Source of the DNA: Bacteroidales bacterium
GTDB taxonomy: Bacteria; Bacteroidota; Bacteroidia; Bacteroidales; UBA3824
Assembly: GCA_017412115.1 (NCBI GenBank)
Contig: JAFPYR010000004.1
Location: 1-60,237, forward strand
DNA: 60,237 bases
Direction: 5' to 3'
Shown here in pieces: positions 1 through 8,738 of the stretch. The first letter of the stretch is position 1; each line of letters starts with the position of its first letter. The notes beneath the pieces are model-generated. The model saw nothing but the letters and a program-made list of their open reading frames with translations, searched no databases and was not told the DNA's origin. The position numbers and the translations under genes were made by a program.

Positions 1-312
1 CGTTGTAAGGCACTAACTACGATAATACACGGAAAATCAGCGTTTTAATATGTTTTTGAGGATTACAGGCGTATTTTTCGCCTTTTCGATGGCCATAATC
101 CAAGCAACATCAAACAAAAACCCCGTTAAAATGGCTTTTTAAACCGTTTTAACGGGGTTTTATCCAACCAAAATCCAACCAAATCCAACTTTGTTGTTTC
201 GGGATTGATTTGGTTTTTAGCGGGTTAGGTGGGGCGAGGTTTGGTTATGCCGGTAATATTGTGAATTAAAAAATATTACTTGCGTTATACTTAAAAAGTG
301 AGATTTTTTTTC
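1..312. other. Gene-poor left edge
   Basis: No supportable complete gene. Frame 1 is open from base 1 to a TAA at 46-48 and would give 15 residues ending GKSAF; this may be the tail of a gene lying outside the window, but it is too short to name. A strong terminator hairpin follows at 116-161, which agrees with a gene ending just upstream. Bases 163-190 hold short direct repeats of TCCAACCAAA. Nothing else was seen before the promoter at 313. Confidence 0.4.
116..161 (+). terminator. Rho-independent terminator
   Basis: A 14-bp stem pairs 121-134 (CCCCGTTAAAATGG) with 144-157 through one T.G wobble; the loop is 9 nt. It is followed by TTTT and preceded by AAAAA, so it could work on either strand. 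It probably ends a gene entering from the left edge. Confidence 0.8.
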
Positions 313-320
313 TAATTTTG
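313..320 (+). promoter_or_regulatory. Bacteroidota -7 box TAATTTTG
   Basis: TAATTTTG matches TAnnTTTG. No clear -33 TTTG lies at 19-21 nt upstream. Because transcription should begin only a few bases downstream, this box argues that the GTG at 323 is not the start and that ATG 344 is. Confidence 0.5.
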
Positions 321-343
321 CTGTGAAAAAAATTGATAAAAAG

Positions 344-1384
344 ATGTTAGATTTCGCCAACGTATGCCTCAACAGCGTGATACTCCACAAGTTAGGCAAC
401 AAATCTCGAGAAGAAGAATTGATATTGTCCGACAAAGAACTTTCTGTGAGCGATTCTATAAAAGAATTATTGATGCAGTTTTTCTTAGGACATTTTGCAG
501 AGGAGAATTATTATAATTTCCGCTCAGAAAACGGACCTTTGGAAAATCCTGTTTATCAGTATGTTAATGGTATTTTTCAATCACCGGAAAACTTTGTTGA
601 ATTTAGTAAACAAATTGCAGAAAAACTTTATGAGGCAGGTACTCACCCAAAAATAAAAGAAGGTGATTTGTATGTCGCATATTTTTCTAATTTGGTGGTA
701 GACGGTGAGTTAGTGGATGCCGTAGGTATTTTTAAATCCGAAACCAAACAAGATTTCTTGCAGATAAAAACCTCTGATTCGGGGCTTGACATCGTAATTG
801 AAGAGGGCATTAACCTTAATAAAATTGACAAAGCGTGCCTTATTTATAATACGGAGGCGGATTTCGGTTACAAACTCAATATTATTGACTGTACCAACAA
901 ACAGGAAGCGCAGTATTGGCGTAATGATTTTCTTGACATTGAGCAACGCAAAGACGACTTTTATCAAACGCAAAAGTATATGGAACTTTGCAAAGATTTT
1001 GTTGAGGAGGTCTTCAACGAAGAGCACGAGGTAGAAAAACCGCAACAAATTGCAATGCTCAATAAATCAAAGAATTACTTCAAGGAAAATGAAAATTTCT
1101 CTAAGGAGGATTTTGAGGAAAACGTTCTTCAGCAACCCGAAGTTATTGAAGCTTTCAACGAATACAAGCAGCAATATGAGGAGGAAAATAATGTTAAACT
1201 TGAGGATAATTTCGGAGTTTCGGAAAATGCTGCCAAAAAGCAGCAGTCCAAAATGAAAAGCGTTCTCAAACTTGACAAAAATTTTCATATTTATATTCAC
1301 GGCGACGAATCAAAAGTTTCAAAAGGTGTTGACCCTGAAACGGGAATGAAATATTATCAGTTTTTTTACGAAAAAGAGGAATAA
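344..1384 (+). CDS. Nucleoid-associated protein, NA37/YejK (NdpA) family
   Basis: The protein of 346 residues matches the 37-kDa nucleoid-associated family (PF04245): N-terminal region with NSVILHKLGNK, a middle stretch with YVAYFSNLVVDGELVDAVGI and FLQI, and an acidic, Gln-rich C-terminal half. E. coli YejK is about 335 residues, so the gene appears full length. The family binds DNA in the nucleoid; its exact role is poorly known. A GTG at 323 would add seven residues, but it sits directly behind the -7 box, so ATG 344 is preferred. tsaB follows after 2 nt, which suggests an operon running through 3168. In Bacteroidota these proteins are common and can be chromosomal or mobile-element borne; nothing here shows mobility. 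Confidence 0.85.
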   Translation: MLDFANVCLNSVILHKLGNKSREEELILSDKELSVSDSIKELLMQFFLGHFAEENYYNFRSENGPLENPVYQYVNGIFQSPENFVEFSKQIAEKLYEAGTHPKIKEGDLYVAYFSNLVVDGELVDAVGIFKSETKQDFLQIKTSDSGLDIVIEEGINLNKIDKACLIYNTEADFGYKLNIIDCTNKQEAQYWRNDFLDIEQRKDDFYQTQKYMELCKDFVEEVFNEEHEVEKPQQIAMLNKSKNYFKENENFSKEDFEENVLQQPEVIEAFNEYKQQYEEENNVKLEDNFGVSENAAKKQQSKMKSVLKLDKNFHIYIHGDESKVSKGVDPETGMKYYQFFYEKEE

Positions 1385-1386
1385 TC

Positions 1387-2079
1387 ATGAATTATTATAT
1401 TTCGATAGAGACATCAACGGATATTTGTTCCGTTGCGTTATCAGCTGACAATCAAGTAATTGGTTTTAAAGAAAATAAAGACCGCAATCATGCTTCTTCT
1501 GTAGCGGTTTTTGTGGACGAATTATTGAAAGAAAATAATTTAACGGCAAAACAACTTTCAGCCGTTGCTACATCTTTGGGTCCCGGCTCTTATACAGGTT
1601 TGAGAATCGGAACTTCAACTGCAAAAGGAATTGCTTATTCTTCTGATATTAAATTGGTTGCAGTTGATACGTTACAAGCTATGGCATTGAAAGCCGCTGA
1701 AAATTTCAAAAACGAAAAAGCTGTTTTTGTTTCTTGCATTGATGCGGGCAGAAATGAGGTTTATTCTGAAATTTTTGACGTTAATAATGCCGTTTTACGC
1801 CCTTGTATGGCGGAATTAATAGAAAAAAATTCATTTGAGGAGTATTTTAACAACGATTATAGAGTAGTGTTCATAGGCAATGCTTCTGAAAAAATAAGCA
1901 AAATTATCGAAAACGAGAATGCAGTTTTTCTTTCAGATGTTTTGCCCTCGGCGCGTTACATGGCTGAATTAACAAATAAAGCCTTTTTGGAGAAAAAATT
2001 TGCTGACGTTGCTTATTTTGAACCTTTCTATTTAAAGGATTTTATTGCAACGGTCAGCAAAAAGAACGTTTTAAAATAA
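1387..2079 (+). CDS. tsaB: TsaB, partner protein of the t6A tRNA-modification complex
   Basis: 230 residues of the ASKHA/YeaZ fold. The start carries the phosphate-1-like segment ISIETSTDICSVAL, and residues near 60 carry SLGPGSYTGLRIGTSTAKGI, the hallmark of TsaB. The family has no catalytic metal site; it scaffolds TsaD and TsaE when N6-threonylcarbamoyl-adenosine is put at position 37 of ANN-reading tRNAs, in the cytoplasm. Length is normal. It begins 2 nt after the nucleoid-associated gene and 11 nt before a DUF3108 gene. The related tcdA gene, which cyclises t6A, lies at 13.96-14.77 kb in this same window. Confidence 0.95.
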   Translation: MNYYISIETSTDICSVALSADNQVIGFKENKDRNHASSVAVFVDELLKENNLTAKQLSAVATSLGPGSYTGLRIGTSTAKGIAYSSDIKLVAVDTLQAMALKAAENFKNEKAVFVSCIDAGRNEVYSEIFDVNNAVLRPCMAELIEKNSFEEYFNNDYRVVFIGNASEKISKIIENENAVFLSDVLPSARYMAELTNKAFLEKKFADVAYFEPFYLKDFIATVSKKNVLK

Positions 2080-2090
2080 AATTTTTTGTT

Positions 2091-2846
2091 ATGAAAAAAA
2101 TTGTTGTATTACTTTTTTGTTTGATTTCAGGAGTTGTTTTGAGGGCGCAAAATCCTGTTATCTCAGAAAACGAACGGCTTGAATATGAGATTTATTACGC
2201 TTTCGTAACGGGTGCTAAGATGACTCTTGAGACCGAAACCGTTACTGAAAACGGCAAAAAGCTTTATCATTTGGTAGCAAAAGGCAATACGATAGGTTTT
2301 GTAGATAAAATTTATCATATCATGGAGGATTACGAGTCGTGGGCAGACCCTCAAACGCTTTTGCCCGATCACGCCTTGAAAAACGTCCGTGAAAGTGAAC
2401 AATACAAACGTTACATCACCTACAAATTCGATCATCAAAACAATAAAGTAACAAGTTCTAATTCAGGCGTTTCTGACATTAAAAAAGAATGTTACGACAT
2501 TGTTGCGGCTTGTTATAAAATCAGAATGTTGGATTTGTCGGGACTGAAATCTGGTGATGAAATCTCTCTTAATACTTTTTTCGGAGAGGAAAACTGGCCG
2601 TTGAAACTTCGATATATTAAAACCGAAAACGTAAAAATTTCAAAATACGGAAAAATTTCTTGTTATAAATTTATTCCGATTGTTGAGGTTTCGGGTGTTT
2701 TTACGGCTCAAGACGCCTTGAGTATTTGGATTTCGGCGGATCAAAACAAAATTCCTATCCGTGCACAAATGTCGCTTATGGTGGGCAGTGCAAAAGTGGA
2801 TTTAATAAAATATCAAAACGTAAAATTCCCTTTGAATTTTAAATAA
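2091..2846 (+). CDS. DUF3108-family secreted protein
   Basis: 251 residues. The N-terminal signal peptide has a hydrophobic core (residues 4-17) and probable cleavage after RAQ near 20. The rest resembles DUF3108: it opens with NERLEYEIYYAFVTGAKMTLET and continues with beta-rich segments such as DPQTLLPDHALKNVRE and a late IWISADQNKIPIRAQMSL. This pattern is known from envelope proteins, some LolA/LolB-like in fold, of unproven function. It is 11 nt behind tsaB and 28 nt ahead of the next gene, probably in the same transcript. The domain call is good; the role is unknown. Confidence 0.8.
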   Translation: MKKIVVLLFCLISGVVLRAQNPVISENERLEYEIYYAFVTGAKMTLETETVTENGKKLYHLVAKGNTIGFVDKIYHIMEDYESWADPQTLLPDHALKNVRESEQYKRYITYKFDHQNNKVTSSNSGVSDIKKECYDIVAACYKIRMLDLSGLKSGDEISLNTFFGEENWPLKLRYIKTENVKISKYGKISCYKFIPIVEVSGVFTAQDALSIWISADQNKIPIRAQMSLMVGSAKVDLIKYQNVKFPLNFK

Positions 2847-2874
2847 AAAAAATCATTAACAAAATCAAATAATT

Positions 2875-3168
2875 ATGGAAGTACAAATTGACCACAAATA
2901 TTCTGAGTCAGAGGCACTTGAAAAGATGAAAAGTTTTTTGACCAAGCTCAAAACCGAGCATCAGGACAAAGTAGGCGGTATTCAGGAGGATTGGCAGGGA
3001 AACGAAGGAGATTATTCCTGCACTTTCAACGGAATGAAACTTTCCGGACATATTAAAGTTGAAAACGGAAAAGTTACTGTTAACGGCAAAGTACCGTTTT
3101 TGTTGAAACCTTTTGAATCTCTGATAGAGTCTACAATCAAAAACGAGGCAAGTAAAGTGCTGAAATAA
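2875..3168 (+). CDS. Small protein of the PHA-granule-region family (PF09650-like)
   Basis: 97 residues, no signal peptide. It has an acidic/basic N-terminal helix (YSESEALEKMKSFLTKLK) followed by a beta-rich half with SCTFNGMKLSGHIKVENGKVTVNGKVPFLLKPFE, typical of the small family annotated as 'polyhydroxyalkanoic acid system protein'. No phaC or phasin gene is nearby, so the name should not be read as proof of PHA storage. It closes the operon, with a strong terminator 9 bases after its stop. Confidence 0.7.
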   Translation: MEVQIDHKYSESEALEKMKSFLTKLKTEHQDKVGGIQEDWQGNEGDYSCTFNGMKLSGHIKVENGKVTVNGKVPFLLKPFESLIESTIKNEASKVLK

Positions 3169-3176
3169 TAGAATTT

Positions 3177-3210
3177 AGGGACGAAACTTTTTTTCGTCCC
3201 TATTTTTTTT
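3177..3210 (+). terminator. Rho-independent terminator
   Basis: A 10-bp perfect stem (AGGGACGAAA, 3177-3186, with 3192-3201) has a 5-nt loop and is followed by A and eight T. It ends the operon 344-3168. Confidence 0.92.
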
Positions 3211-3275
3211 AAGAATTCTTTTTTCCCTTCTATTTATAAAAATTAGTTTAAAATTTTCCTAAACGGGAAGTGTTT

Positions 3276-3308
3276 TTTGGATAATAGGTAAAAGTCTGAG
3301 TATTTTTG
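3276..3308 (+). promoter_or_regulatory. Promoter of the B6 operon
   Basis: TTTG at 3276-3279, a 21-nt spacer, then TATTTTTG at 3301-3308. The start codon is at 3313, only 4 nt past the -7 box, so the message should be leaderless or nearly so. Confidence 0.75.
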
Positions 3309-3312
3309 CGGC

Positions 3313-4440
3313 ATGAAAAACATTGTTCCCATATTAAGCATTACGGGCTCGGATTCAACCGGCGGTTCAGGTATTCAGGCAGACGTGAAAACTATTTTTT
3401 CACTCGGCGGATATGCCGTTACCGCTCTGACTACTATCACCGCTCAAAATTCAAAACATATTCTTTCTTTTGAGAATGTTTCGGCGGATTTGGTAGCCTC
3501 GCAAGTTAAAGCTGTACTTGAAGAAATCAGACCTAAAGCCGTAAAAATCGGACTTGTACGCGATTATAAAACCGTTAAAGCACTTTCTGATGAAATCATC
3601 GGATTAAGACATATTGTCGTTGATGCCGGGTTTTTTGATTCTCGCGGCGAAAGGCTTATCGGTCAGGAGGTTATCAATGCTTTTAAGGAATATATTTTTC
3701 ATAATACGGAAATTTTGATTATAAAAATCAAAGATGCCGAAATTTTGACAAGCAGAAATATTATCTCCGTTCAGGATATGCAGTCTGCGGCTTTGGAAAT
3801 TCTTGAAACGGGGGTCGGTGCGGTGCTTTTGCAAGGCGGACATTCTGCTGAGGGTATCGTAACGGATATTTTTGTCAGCAATGACGAAAAAAAATCACCG
3901 TTGTTTTTCACCTCGCCTGATACTGCAGGCTGGAATTTTCACGGTGTTGCGGGCAATCTTTCATCGGCAACGGCTACGTTTTTGGCAAAAGGCGAAACAT
4001 TGAAAAATGCCGTTGTTAAAGCCCATGAATATATCCGCAGTCTTATAGTTTATTCTGTGGCCTTGGACTCTGCTAATATTATCCGGCACATTCATGATCA
4101 TAATGTCAGCAGCCGTCAGGTGGAAATTTATAACAAATTGATGTCCCTTGTTGCTGAATATTATATGAAAGCGAAGGACGTAAATTTTTACGCCGAAAAA
4201 CTCAATATCACCCCGAGATATTTATCGCAGATAACGCAAAAAATCGTTGATAAATCTCCCAAAAAACTCATCGGTGATTATATGATGAAAGAAATTGAGG
4301 ATACCTTGCTTTCTACCTCATTGACGGTTCAAGAGGCGGCCTATAAATTCGGTTTTTCCTCGCAGGCAGCCTTTTGCAAGTTTTTTAAGGCGCAAAAAGG
4401 TATTTCTCCGAAAGAATTTAGAACATTAAAAAAAATATAA
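3313..4440 (+). CDS. ThiD/pyridoxal-kinase-like domain fused to an AraC-type DNA-binding domain
   Basis: 375 residues. Residues 1-250 follow the ribokinase-like ThiD/PdxK fold: the substrate loop [18 protein letters not shown] (10-27) is well kept. The catalytic end is not. The usual GTGC/GTGD loop reads [10 protein letters not shown] (210-219), the DPVM motif reads [10 protein letters not shown] (103-112), and the TPN motif reads IIKIKDAE (136-143). Residues 270-375 form an AraC HTH domain, with [16 protein letters not shown] and [32 protein letters not shown]. It is 4 nt upstream of pdxS, in operon with pdxT. I infer a transcription regulator of vitamin B6 synthesis whose kinase-like half senses a pyrimidine or pyridoxal ligand. 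Residual kinase activity cannot be excluded. Confidence 0.85.
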   Translation: MKNIVPILSITGSDSTGGSGIQADVKTIFSLGGYAVTALTTITAQNSKHILSFENVSADLVASQVKAVLEEIRPKAVKIGLVRDYKTVKALSDEIIGLRHIVVDAGFFDSRGERLIGQEVINAFKEYIFHNTEILIIKIKDAEILTSRNIISVQDMQSAALEILETGVGAVLLQGGHSAEGIVTDIFVSNDEKKSPLFFTSPDTAGWNFHGVAGNLSSATATFLAKGETLKNAVVKAHEYIRSLIVYSVALDSANIIRHIHDHNVSSRQVEIYNKLMSLVAEYYMKAKDVNFYAEKLNITPRYLSQITQKIVDKSPKKLIGDYMMKEIEDTLLSTSLTVQEAAYKFGFSSQAAFCKFFKAQKGISPKEFRTLKKI

Positions 4441-4444
4441 CAAA

Positions 4445-5317
4445 ATGGAAGACAGATTTACTTTGAACAAAAATCTCGCTCAAATGTTGAAGGGCGGTGT
4501 TATTATGGACGTTACGACTCCCGAACAAGCTAAAATTGCAGAACAAGCGGGAGCGTGTGCAGTTATGGCTTTGGAAAAAATTCCTGCTGATATCAGAGGT
4601 GCGGGCGGCGTTGCGAGAATGAGCGACCCGAAAATGATTAAATCAATTCAGAATGCGGTTTCTATTCCCGTAATGGCAAAATGTAGAATCGGACATTTTG
4701 TTGAGGCTCAGATACTTGAGGCTATCGAAATTGACTATATAGACGAGTCTGAGGTTTTAACCCCGGCAGACGATATTTATCATATTGACAAACGCAAATT
4801 CAAAGTGCCTTTTGTTTGCGGTGCAAAAGATTTGGGAGAGGCATTAAGAAGAATTAACGAGGGAGCCTCGATGATTCGTACAAAAGGCGAACCAGGAACG
4901 GGTGATATTATTCAGGCTGTAAGACACATGAGATTGATTCAGAGTGAAATACGCCGTATTACAAGTCTTTCTGAAGATGAACTTTATGAGGCAGCAAAAG
5001 CATTGAAAGTGCCTTTTGATTTGATAAATTTTGTACATCAAAACGGTAAACTTCCGGTTGTAAACTTTGCAGCGGGCGGTGTTGCAACACCTGCGGATGC
5101 AGCTTTGATGATGCAGCTCGGAGCAGAAGGCGTTTTTGTAGGCTCAGGTATTTTCAAATCCGGCAACCCCGAAAAACGCGCACAAGCTATCGTTAAAGCC
5201 GTTACGAATTATGACAATCCTAAAATTATCGCTGAATTGTCAGAGGATTTAGGCGGCGCAATGGTTGGTATCAACGAAGAGGAAATTAAACTTTTAATGG
5301 CTGAACGAGGAAAATGA
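4445..5317 (+). CDS. pdxS: Pyridoxal 5'-phosphate synthase lyase subunit PdxS
   Basis: 290 residues of the PdxS/SNZ TIM barrel. It makes PLP from ribose 5-phosphate, glyceraldehyde 3-phosphate and ammonia delivered by PdxT. The catalytic lysines are present in their family contexts: K79 in VMAKCRIGH and K147 in [12 protein letters not shown]22 lies in [11 protein letters not shown]. Near-universal segments GGVARMSDP and [13 protein letters not shown] are intact, and length is normal. pdxT overlaps its stop by 4 nt (ATGA), so translation is likely coupled. The upstream ThiD/AraC fusion probably controls this operon. Confidence 0.98.
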   Translation: MEDRFTLNKNLAQMLKGGVIMDVTTPEQAKIAEQAGACAVMALEKIPADIRGAGGVARMSDPKMIKSIQNAVSIPVMAKCRIGHFVEAQILEAIEIDYIDESEVLTPADDIYHIDKRKFKVPFVCGAKDLGEALRRINEGASMIRTKGEPGTGDIIQAVRHMRLIQSEIRRITSLSEDELYEAAKALKVPFDLINFVHQNGKLPVVNFAAGGVATPADAALMMQLGAEGVFVGSGIFKSGNPEKRAQAIVKAVTNYDNPKIIAELSEDLGGAMVGINEEEIKLLMAERGK

Positions 5318-5862
5318 AAATTGCAATTCTTGCGCTTCAGGGAGCATTTGAGGAACACCGTCAAATGCTCCTTAAACTTGGCGTTGAAAGTTTTTTGATT
5401 CGTAATCTATCTGATTATCAGCAGCCTAAAGACGGTTTGATAATCCCCGGCGGTGAGAGCACAACAATTTTGAAACTTTTGAAAGATCTTTCGATTTATG
5501 ATCTTTTGAAAAAAGATATTGAAAACGGTTTACCTGTTTTCGGAACATGTGCGGGGCTTATAATGTTGGATTCCAATCATTTAGACACAATGGATATTGT
5601 TGTTAAGCGTAATGCTTACGGTCGTCAGCTCGGCAGTTTCTATTGTGAGGGCGAATTTTTAGGTATCGACAATAAAATCCCGATGACATTTATCCGTGCG
5701 CCGTACATCGTCAGCGCTAAGGAAAATGTCAAAGTTTTATCGGTAGTGGACGGAAAAATTGTTGCTGCCTTGCAGGGCAAACAATTAGTTACCGCTTTTC
5801 ATCCAGAACTCAACGAAGATACGAGGGTTCATGAATATTTTTTATCTATCGTGTCAGCGTAA
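5314..5862 (+). CDS. pdxT: Pyridoxal 5'-phosphate synthase glutaminase subunit PdxT
   Basis: 182 residues of the class I glutamine amidotransferase fold. The triad is visible: nucleophile C79 in [12 protein letters not shown], and H163/E165 in TAFHPEL. The oxyanion/substrate motif GGEST lies at 46-50. It hydrolyses glutamine and channels ammonia to PdxS in a cytoplasmic 12+12 complex. Its start overlaps pdxS by 4 nt. Its last 17 bases overlap the 3' end of a convergent lipoprotein gene, and no terminator was found between them. Confidence 0.97.
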   Translation: MKIAILALQGAFEEHRQMLLKLGVESFLIRNLSDYQQPKDGLIIPGGESTTILKLLKDLSIYDLLKKDIENGLPVFGTCAGLIMLDSNHLDTMDIVVKRNAYGRQLGSFYCEGEFLGIDNKIPMTFIRAPYIVSAKENVKVLSVVDGKIVAALQGKQLVTAFHPELNEDTRVHEYFLSIVSA

Positions 5863-6334
5863 AAATTCCATACGGGCTACTTTGCTTTGTATCGACATCG
5901 TTTAGAAACCATTTGTCGTCGGATTGCAAAGAGCCTGTTATTTTACGGTAAAAACGTATTTTATCTTCTTTACCGTCTTTCCAGCGGATTGTAAACGTAT
6001 CGTCGTAATCTTTGTAACCGTTTAATTTACCGAAGTAAACACAATATTTATCGTTGTCATCGTCTTTGATTAACAATAAGTTATAGCCTTTATCATCGGA
6101 GATGTTACGTTCTACGTTGTATTTTTTTCCTTCGTATTCAAAAGAAAAATCATTGCCGATATAATAACTTGAATCGTAATTGAGTAAATCTACGGCATTT
6201 TCGTCTTGAATGTAGATTAACAATTCAATAGGATACCAATTGTCAAATTGTGCATTTCCTTCTTCGGAAGAATCACAAGCAAAAAAAGTTGTTGCCAATA
6301 TAATTGACAACAACAAAGTCATACTTCTTTTCAT
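5846..6334 (-). CDS. Small lipoprotein, function unknown
   Basis: 162 residues from ATG 6332-6334. The longer reading to 6484 is rejected because a clean lipoprotein signal starts at this methionine: MKRSM, a hydrophobic core, and the lipobox FFAC with Cys at residue 20, followed by DSSEEGN. The mature part is rich in Asp, Tyr and Lys, with FEYEGKKYNVERN and FTIRWKDGKEDKIRF suggesting a small beta sandwich. I do not recognise a family. It converges on pdxT with a 17-nt overlap and is divergent from the MORN gene at 6497. No certain promoter was found. Confidence 0.7.
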   Translation of the reverse strand: MKRSMTLLLSIILATTFFACDSSEEGNAQFDNWYPIELLIYIQDENAVDLLNYDSSYYIGNDFSFEYEGKKYNVERNISDDKGYNLLLIKDDDNDKYCVYFGKLNGYKDYDDTFTIRWKDGKEDKIRFYRKITGSLQSDDKWFLNDVDTKQSSPYGIFTLTR

Positions 6335-6434
6335 ATAATAATAAGATTCATTTACATTATATATAACACACAAAACGCACCAAACCCTAATAAAAAAACT
6401 AAATTTTTTTGTATTTTTTGCTTTGCTAATTTTT

Positions 6435-6465
6435 TTTGTGCGTATTAATAAAGTTGTTACTTTTG
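6435..6465 (+). promoter_or_regulatory. Promoter of the MORN-repeat gene
   Basis: TTTG at 6435-6438, a 19-nt spacer, then TACTTTTG at 6458-6465; the start codon is at 6497, leaving a leader of about 25 nt. Confidence 0.8.
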
Positions 6466-6496
6466 TAAATGCAAAGCAAATCAAGGAAATAATACC

Positions 6497-8044
6497 ATGA
6501 AAAAAATTTTATTATCATTATTTTTTAGCGGAATTTTCAGTTTTGGGTTTTCGCAGCAAAATTCTGTAAATCCCAACGGTTATAATAAATTTTATTATCC
6601 TGACGGCAGTCTATCGAGCGAGGGTACGTTAAAGGACGGCAAACCTGACGGCTTTTGGAAAACATATTATCCTGACGGCGTATTGAAATCGGCCGGAAGA
6701 CGTACAAATTTTCTTTTGGATAGTCTTTGGCTTTTTTTTGATCAGAGCGGTGATACTCTTAGGGCGATAAATTATAATTACGGCAAACGCAACGGTTATA
6801 CAATCGAATATACGGTTTTTCAAGATTCTTTGAAACATAATGTTATTAAGTCAAAGGAATTGTACCGTGATGATAAGAAACAAGGTTTTGCTTTTTATTA
6901 CGACAAAGGCGTTCTCAAGGAAGAAATTCCCTTCAAAGACGACCGCAAACACGGCGAAGGTTGGCAATACAACAAAGATGGCGAAATTGTTGCAATTTTG
7001 ACCTATAAATACGGAAGCCTTATAGATAAGAATATTATCAACCGTGTGGACGAAAAAGGTATGAAACAGGGTGTTTTCAAAACTTTTTATCCTGACAAGA
7101 AACTCAAAACCGAATGTTATTACAAGGATGATAAATTGAACGGTTATTTCAGAGAATTTGACCAAAAGGGAAAAGAAATTTCCATAACCCGTTACATTAA
7201 CGGCGAAAAACAAGAGGAAAACAAAAATTCTTTGGCTCAGACAAAAGATGCGGTAAAGGTTAAAAATGAGTTTTTCCCGGACGGAACATTAAAGAAATCA
7301 GGTGGTTACAAAGATTCATTGCCTGTTGGCGTTCATAGAACTTACAACGAGAAAGGCAAAATAAAATCATCTGAAACTTATAACGACGACGGCAAAAAGA
7401 TTGCTGACGGTATCGTAGACGGAAAAGGCAGAGAACAAGGCAAATGGACGTTATACGATACGTTAGGAATCATTAGCGGCAAAGGCTCGTACAAAAACGG
7501 CAAAAGAGAAGGCGAATGGTTGTTTTATTTCAGCGGCGGACAAATCGAACAAAAAGGCGTTTACAAGGACGGTAAACCCGAAGGAAAATGGCTTTGGTAT
7601 TATCCTGATGGTAAACTTCGCCGTGAAGAGAATTTTTTGAAAGGAAAAGAAGAGGGTGATTATTACGAACTCTCACCCATTGGCGACACTTTGCAAAAAG
7701 GTGAATTTGTTGAAGGTTATAAACACGGCACGTGGACAACAAATAGCGGTGATGCCCTTGTTGTTGAAAACTTTTCGGACGGAGAATTTCACGGCGATTA
7801 TGCGGTTTATTATCTGCCTTCCAAAAAAATGAAAGTTGAGGCAAAATATCTTCAAGGCAATTTGCACGGAACTTACAAGGAGTTTTACGAAAGCGGCAAA
7901 ATAAGAGTTTCAGGACAATATGCCGGCGGTAAAGAAAACGGCTCTTGGAAATATTATGATGAGGAAGGACTTTTGGAAACCGAAATCGAATATTCTCAAG
8001 GCGAAATTGCTAAAGTGGACGGAAATTCAATGCCGAAAAAATAA
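6497..8044 (+). CDS. Secreted MORN-repeat (YwqK-like) protein
   Basis: 515 residues with an N-terminal signal peptide (MKKILLSLFF..., probable cleavage after GFSQQ near 20). The whole mature chain is built of about 20-23-residue MORN_2 repeats of the type 'YYPDGxLKxxGxYKDGKxxGxWxxY'; examples are FYYPDGSLSSEGTLKDGKPDG, WYYPDGKLRREENFLKG and EFYESGKIRVSGQYAGGKENG. I count about a dozen and a half. Such proteins are common in Bacteroidota and sometimes labelled YwqK antitoxins; that label should not be trusted, since no toxin partner is adjacent. Location is likely periplasm or outer membrane. It converges with lspA, the two separated by a terminator. Confidence 0.88.
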   Translation: MKKILLSLFFSGIFSFGFSQQNSVNPNGYNKFYYPDGSLSSEGTLKDGKPDGFWKTYYPDGVLKSAGRRTNFLLDSLWLFFDQSGDTLRAINYNYGKRNGYTIEYTVFQDSLKHNVIKSKELYRDDKKQGFAFYYDKGVLKEEIPFKDDRKHGEGWQYNKDGEIVAILTYKYGSLIDKNIINRVDEKGMKQGVFKTFYPDKKLKTECYYKDDKLNGYFREFDQKGKEISITRYINGEKQEENKNSLAQTKDAVKVKNEFFPDGTLKKSGGYKDSLPVGVHRTYNEKGKIKSSETYNDDGKKIADGIVDGKGREQGKWTLYDTLGIISGKGSYKNGKREGEWLFYFSGGQIEQKGVYKDGKPEGKWLWYYPDGKLRREENFLKGKEEGDYYELSPIGDTLQKGEFVEGYKHGTWTTNSGDALVVENFSDGEFHGDYAVYYLPSKKMKVEAKYLQGNLHGTYKEFYESGKIRVSGQYAGGKENGSWKYYDEEGLLETEIEYSQGEIAKVDGNSMPKK

Positions 8045-8060
8045 AAATATCAAAATTGTT

Positions 8061-8103
8061 TAGAAAAAAAGGAGGAAGAGCAGAAAAAAATTACTCTTCC
8101 TTC
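8061..8103 (-). terminator. Terminator between convergent MORN gene and lspA
   Basis: GGAGGAAGAG (8071-8080) pairs with CTCTTCCTTC (8094-8103) through one wobble. On the minus strand the stem is followed by seven T (8064-8070), so it serves lspA; it overlaps the last codons of lspA. On the plus strand the T-run is interrupted. Confidence 0.75.
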
Positions 8104-8738
8104 ACTATTTCTTTTATGTTGAAACGTTTTTGAAATATTAGTAGCAGTGCAACGCCTATTGTAACGGCAGAGTCCGCAATGTTGAAAATAGGAGAGAAGA
8201 ATACGAAATTTTTCCCGCCCCAAAACGGTACCCATTCGGGTAAAACAGTGTCAATCATCGGAAAATACAGCATATCAACGACTTTGCCTTGCAAAAATGG
8301 AGCGTAACCTCCTCCTGCGGGTAAAAATTCCGCTATTGTATTTGCAGCATAACCCGTATTGGAGAATATCAGACCGTAAAACATACAATCTATCATATTT
8401 CCGATAGCACCGGCTAAAATCAGCGATACGCATATTACTAACCCCGGTTTCGGGTCTTTGTTTTTGATCAGCCACTTCAAAAACCATATCATGCCGCCGA
8501 TTGCAATAATCCTGAAAACAGACAAAAATATTTTGCCCCATGCACCGGGCAGCCCCCAGCCGAATGCCATTCCCGGATTTTCAGTAAAAGCCAGCTGAAA
8601 CCATTCTATGCTCCAGCCCCAATGATGGAAACTGCTTTCGCCTATAAACATGTGCGTTTTGACCCAAATTTTTACAATTTGGTCAATCAGCACCACTAAA
8701 AATACTACTATAACAGATTCTTTTACTAATTTGTTCAT
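8091..8738 (-). CDS. lspA: Lipoprotein signal peptidase (signal peptidase II)
   Basis: 215 residues, four predicted membrane segments (about 5-25, 67-90, 97-120, 180-205). The aspartyl-protease pair is present: first Asp in GAIGNMIDCMFYG, second in FNIADSAVTIG. The insert with FLPAGGGYAPFLQGKVVDMLYFP is typical of the longer Bacteroidota form. It cleaves diacylglyceryl-modified prolipoproteins in the inner membrane, which the many lipoproteins of this window need. It overlaps the upstream DksA-like gene by 4 nt, and ileS lies further upstream in the same orientation. Confidence 0.96.
   Translation of the reverse strand: MNKLVKESVIVVFLVVLIDQIVKIWVKTHMFIGESSFHHWGWSIEWFQLAFTENPGMAFGWGLPGAWGKIFLSVFRIIAIGGMIWFLKWLIKNKDPKPGLVICVSLILAGAIGNMIDCMFYGLIFSNTGYAANTIAEFLPAGGGYAPFLQGKVVDMLYFPMIDTVLPEWVPFWGGKNFVFFSPIFNIADSAVTIGVALLLIFQKRFNIKEIVKEE

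Noticed and set aside
1..48. C-terminal end of an integrase
   Set aside because: Only 15 residues are visible and none of the recombinase motifs, so the idea cannot be supported.
323..343. GTG 323 as start of the nucleoid-associated protein
   Set aside because: It is 3 nt after a TAATTTTG promoter box, so it would lie at or before the transcription start; ATG 344 fits better.
6335..6484. 50-codon extension of the small lipoprotein gene
   Set aside because: It would bury a clean lipoprotein signal inside the protein; the extra residues have no features.
6497..8044. Antitoxin role for the YwqK/MORN-like protein
   Set aside because: There is a signal peptide and no toxin gene beside it; the label rests only on repeat similarity.
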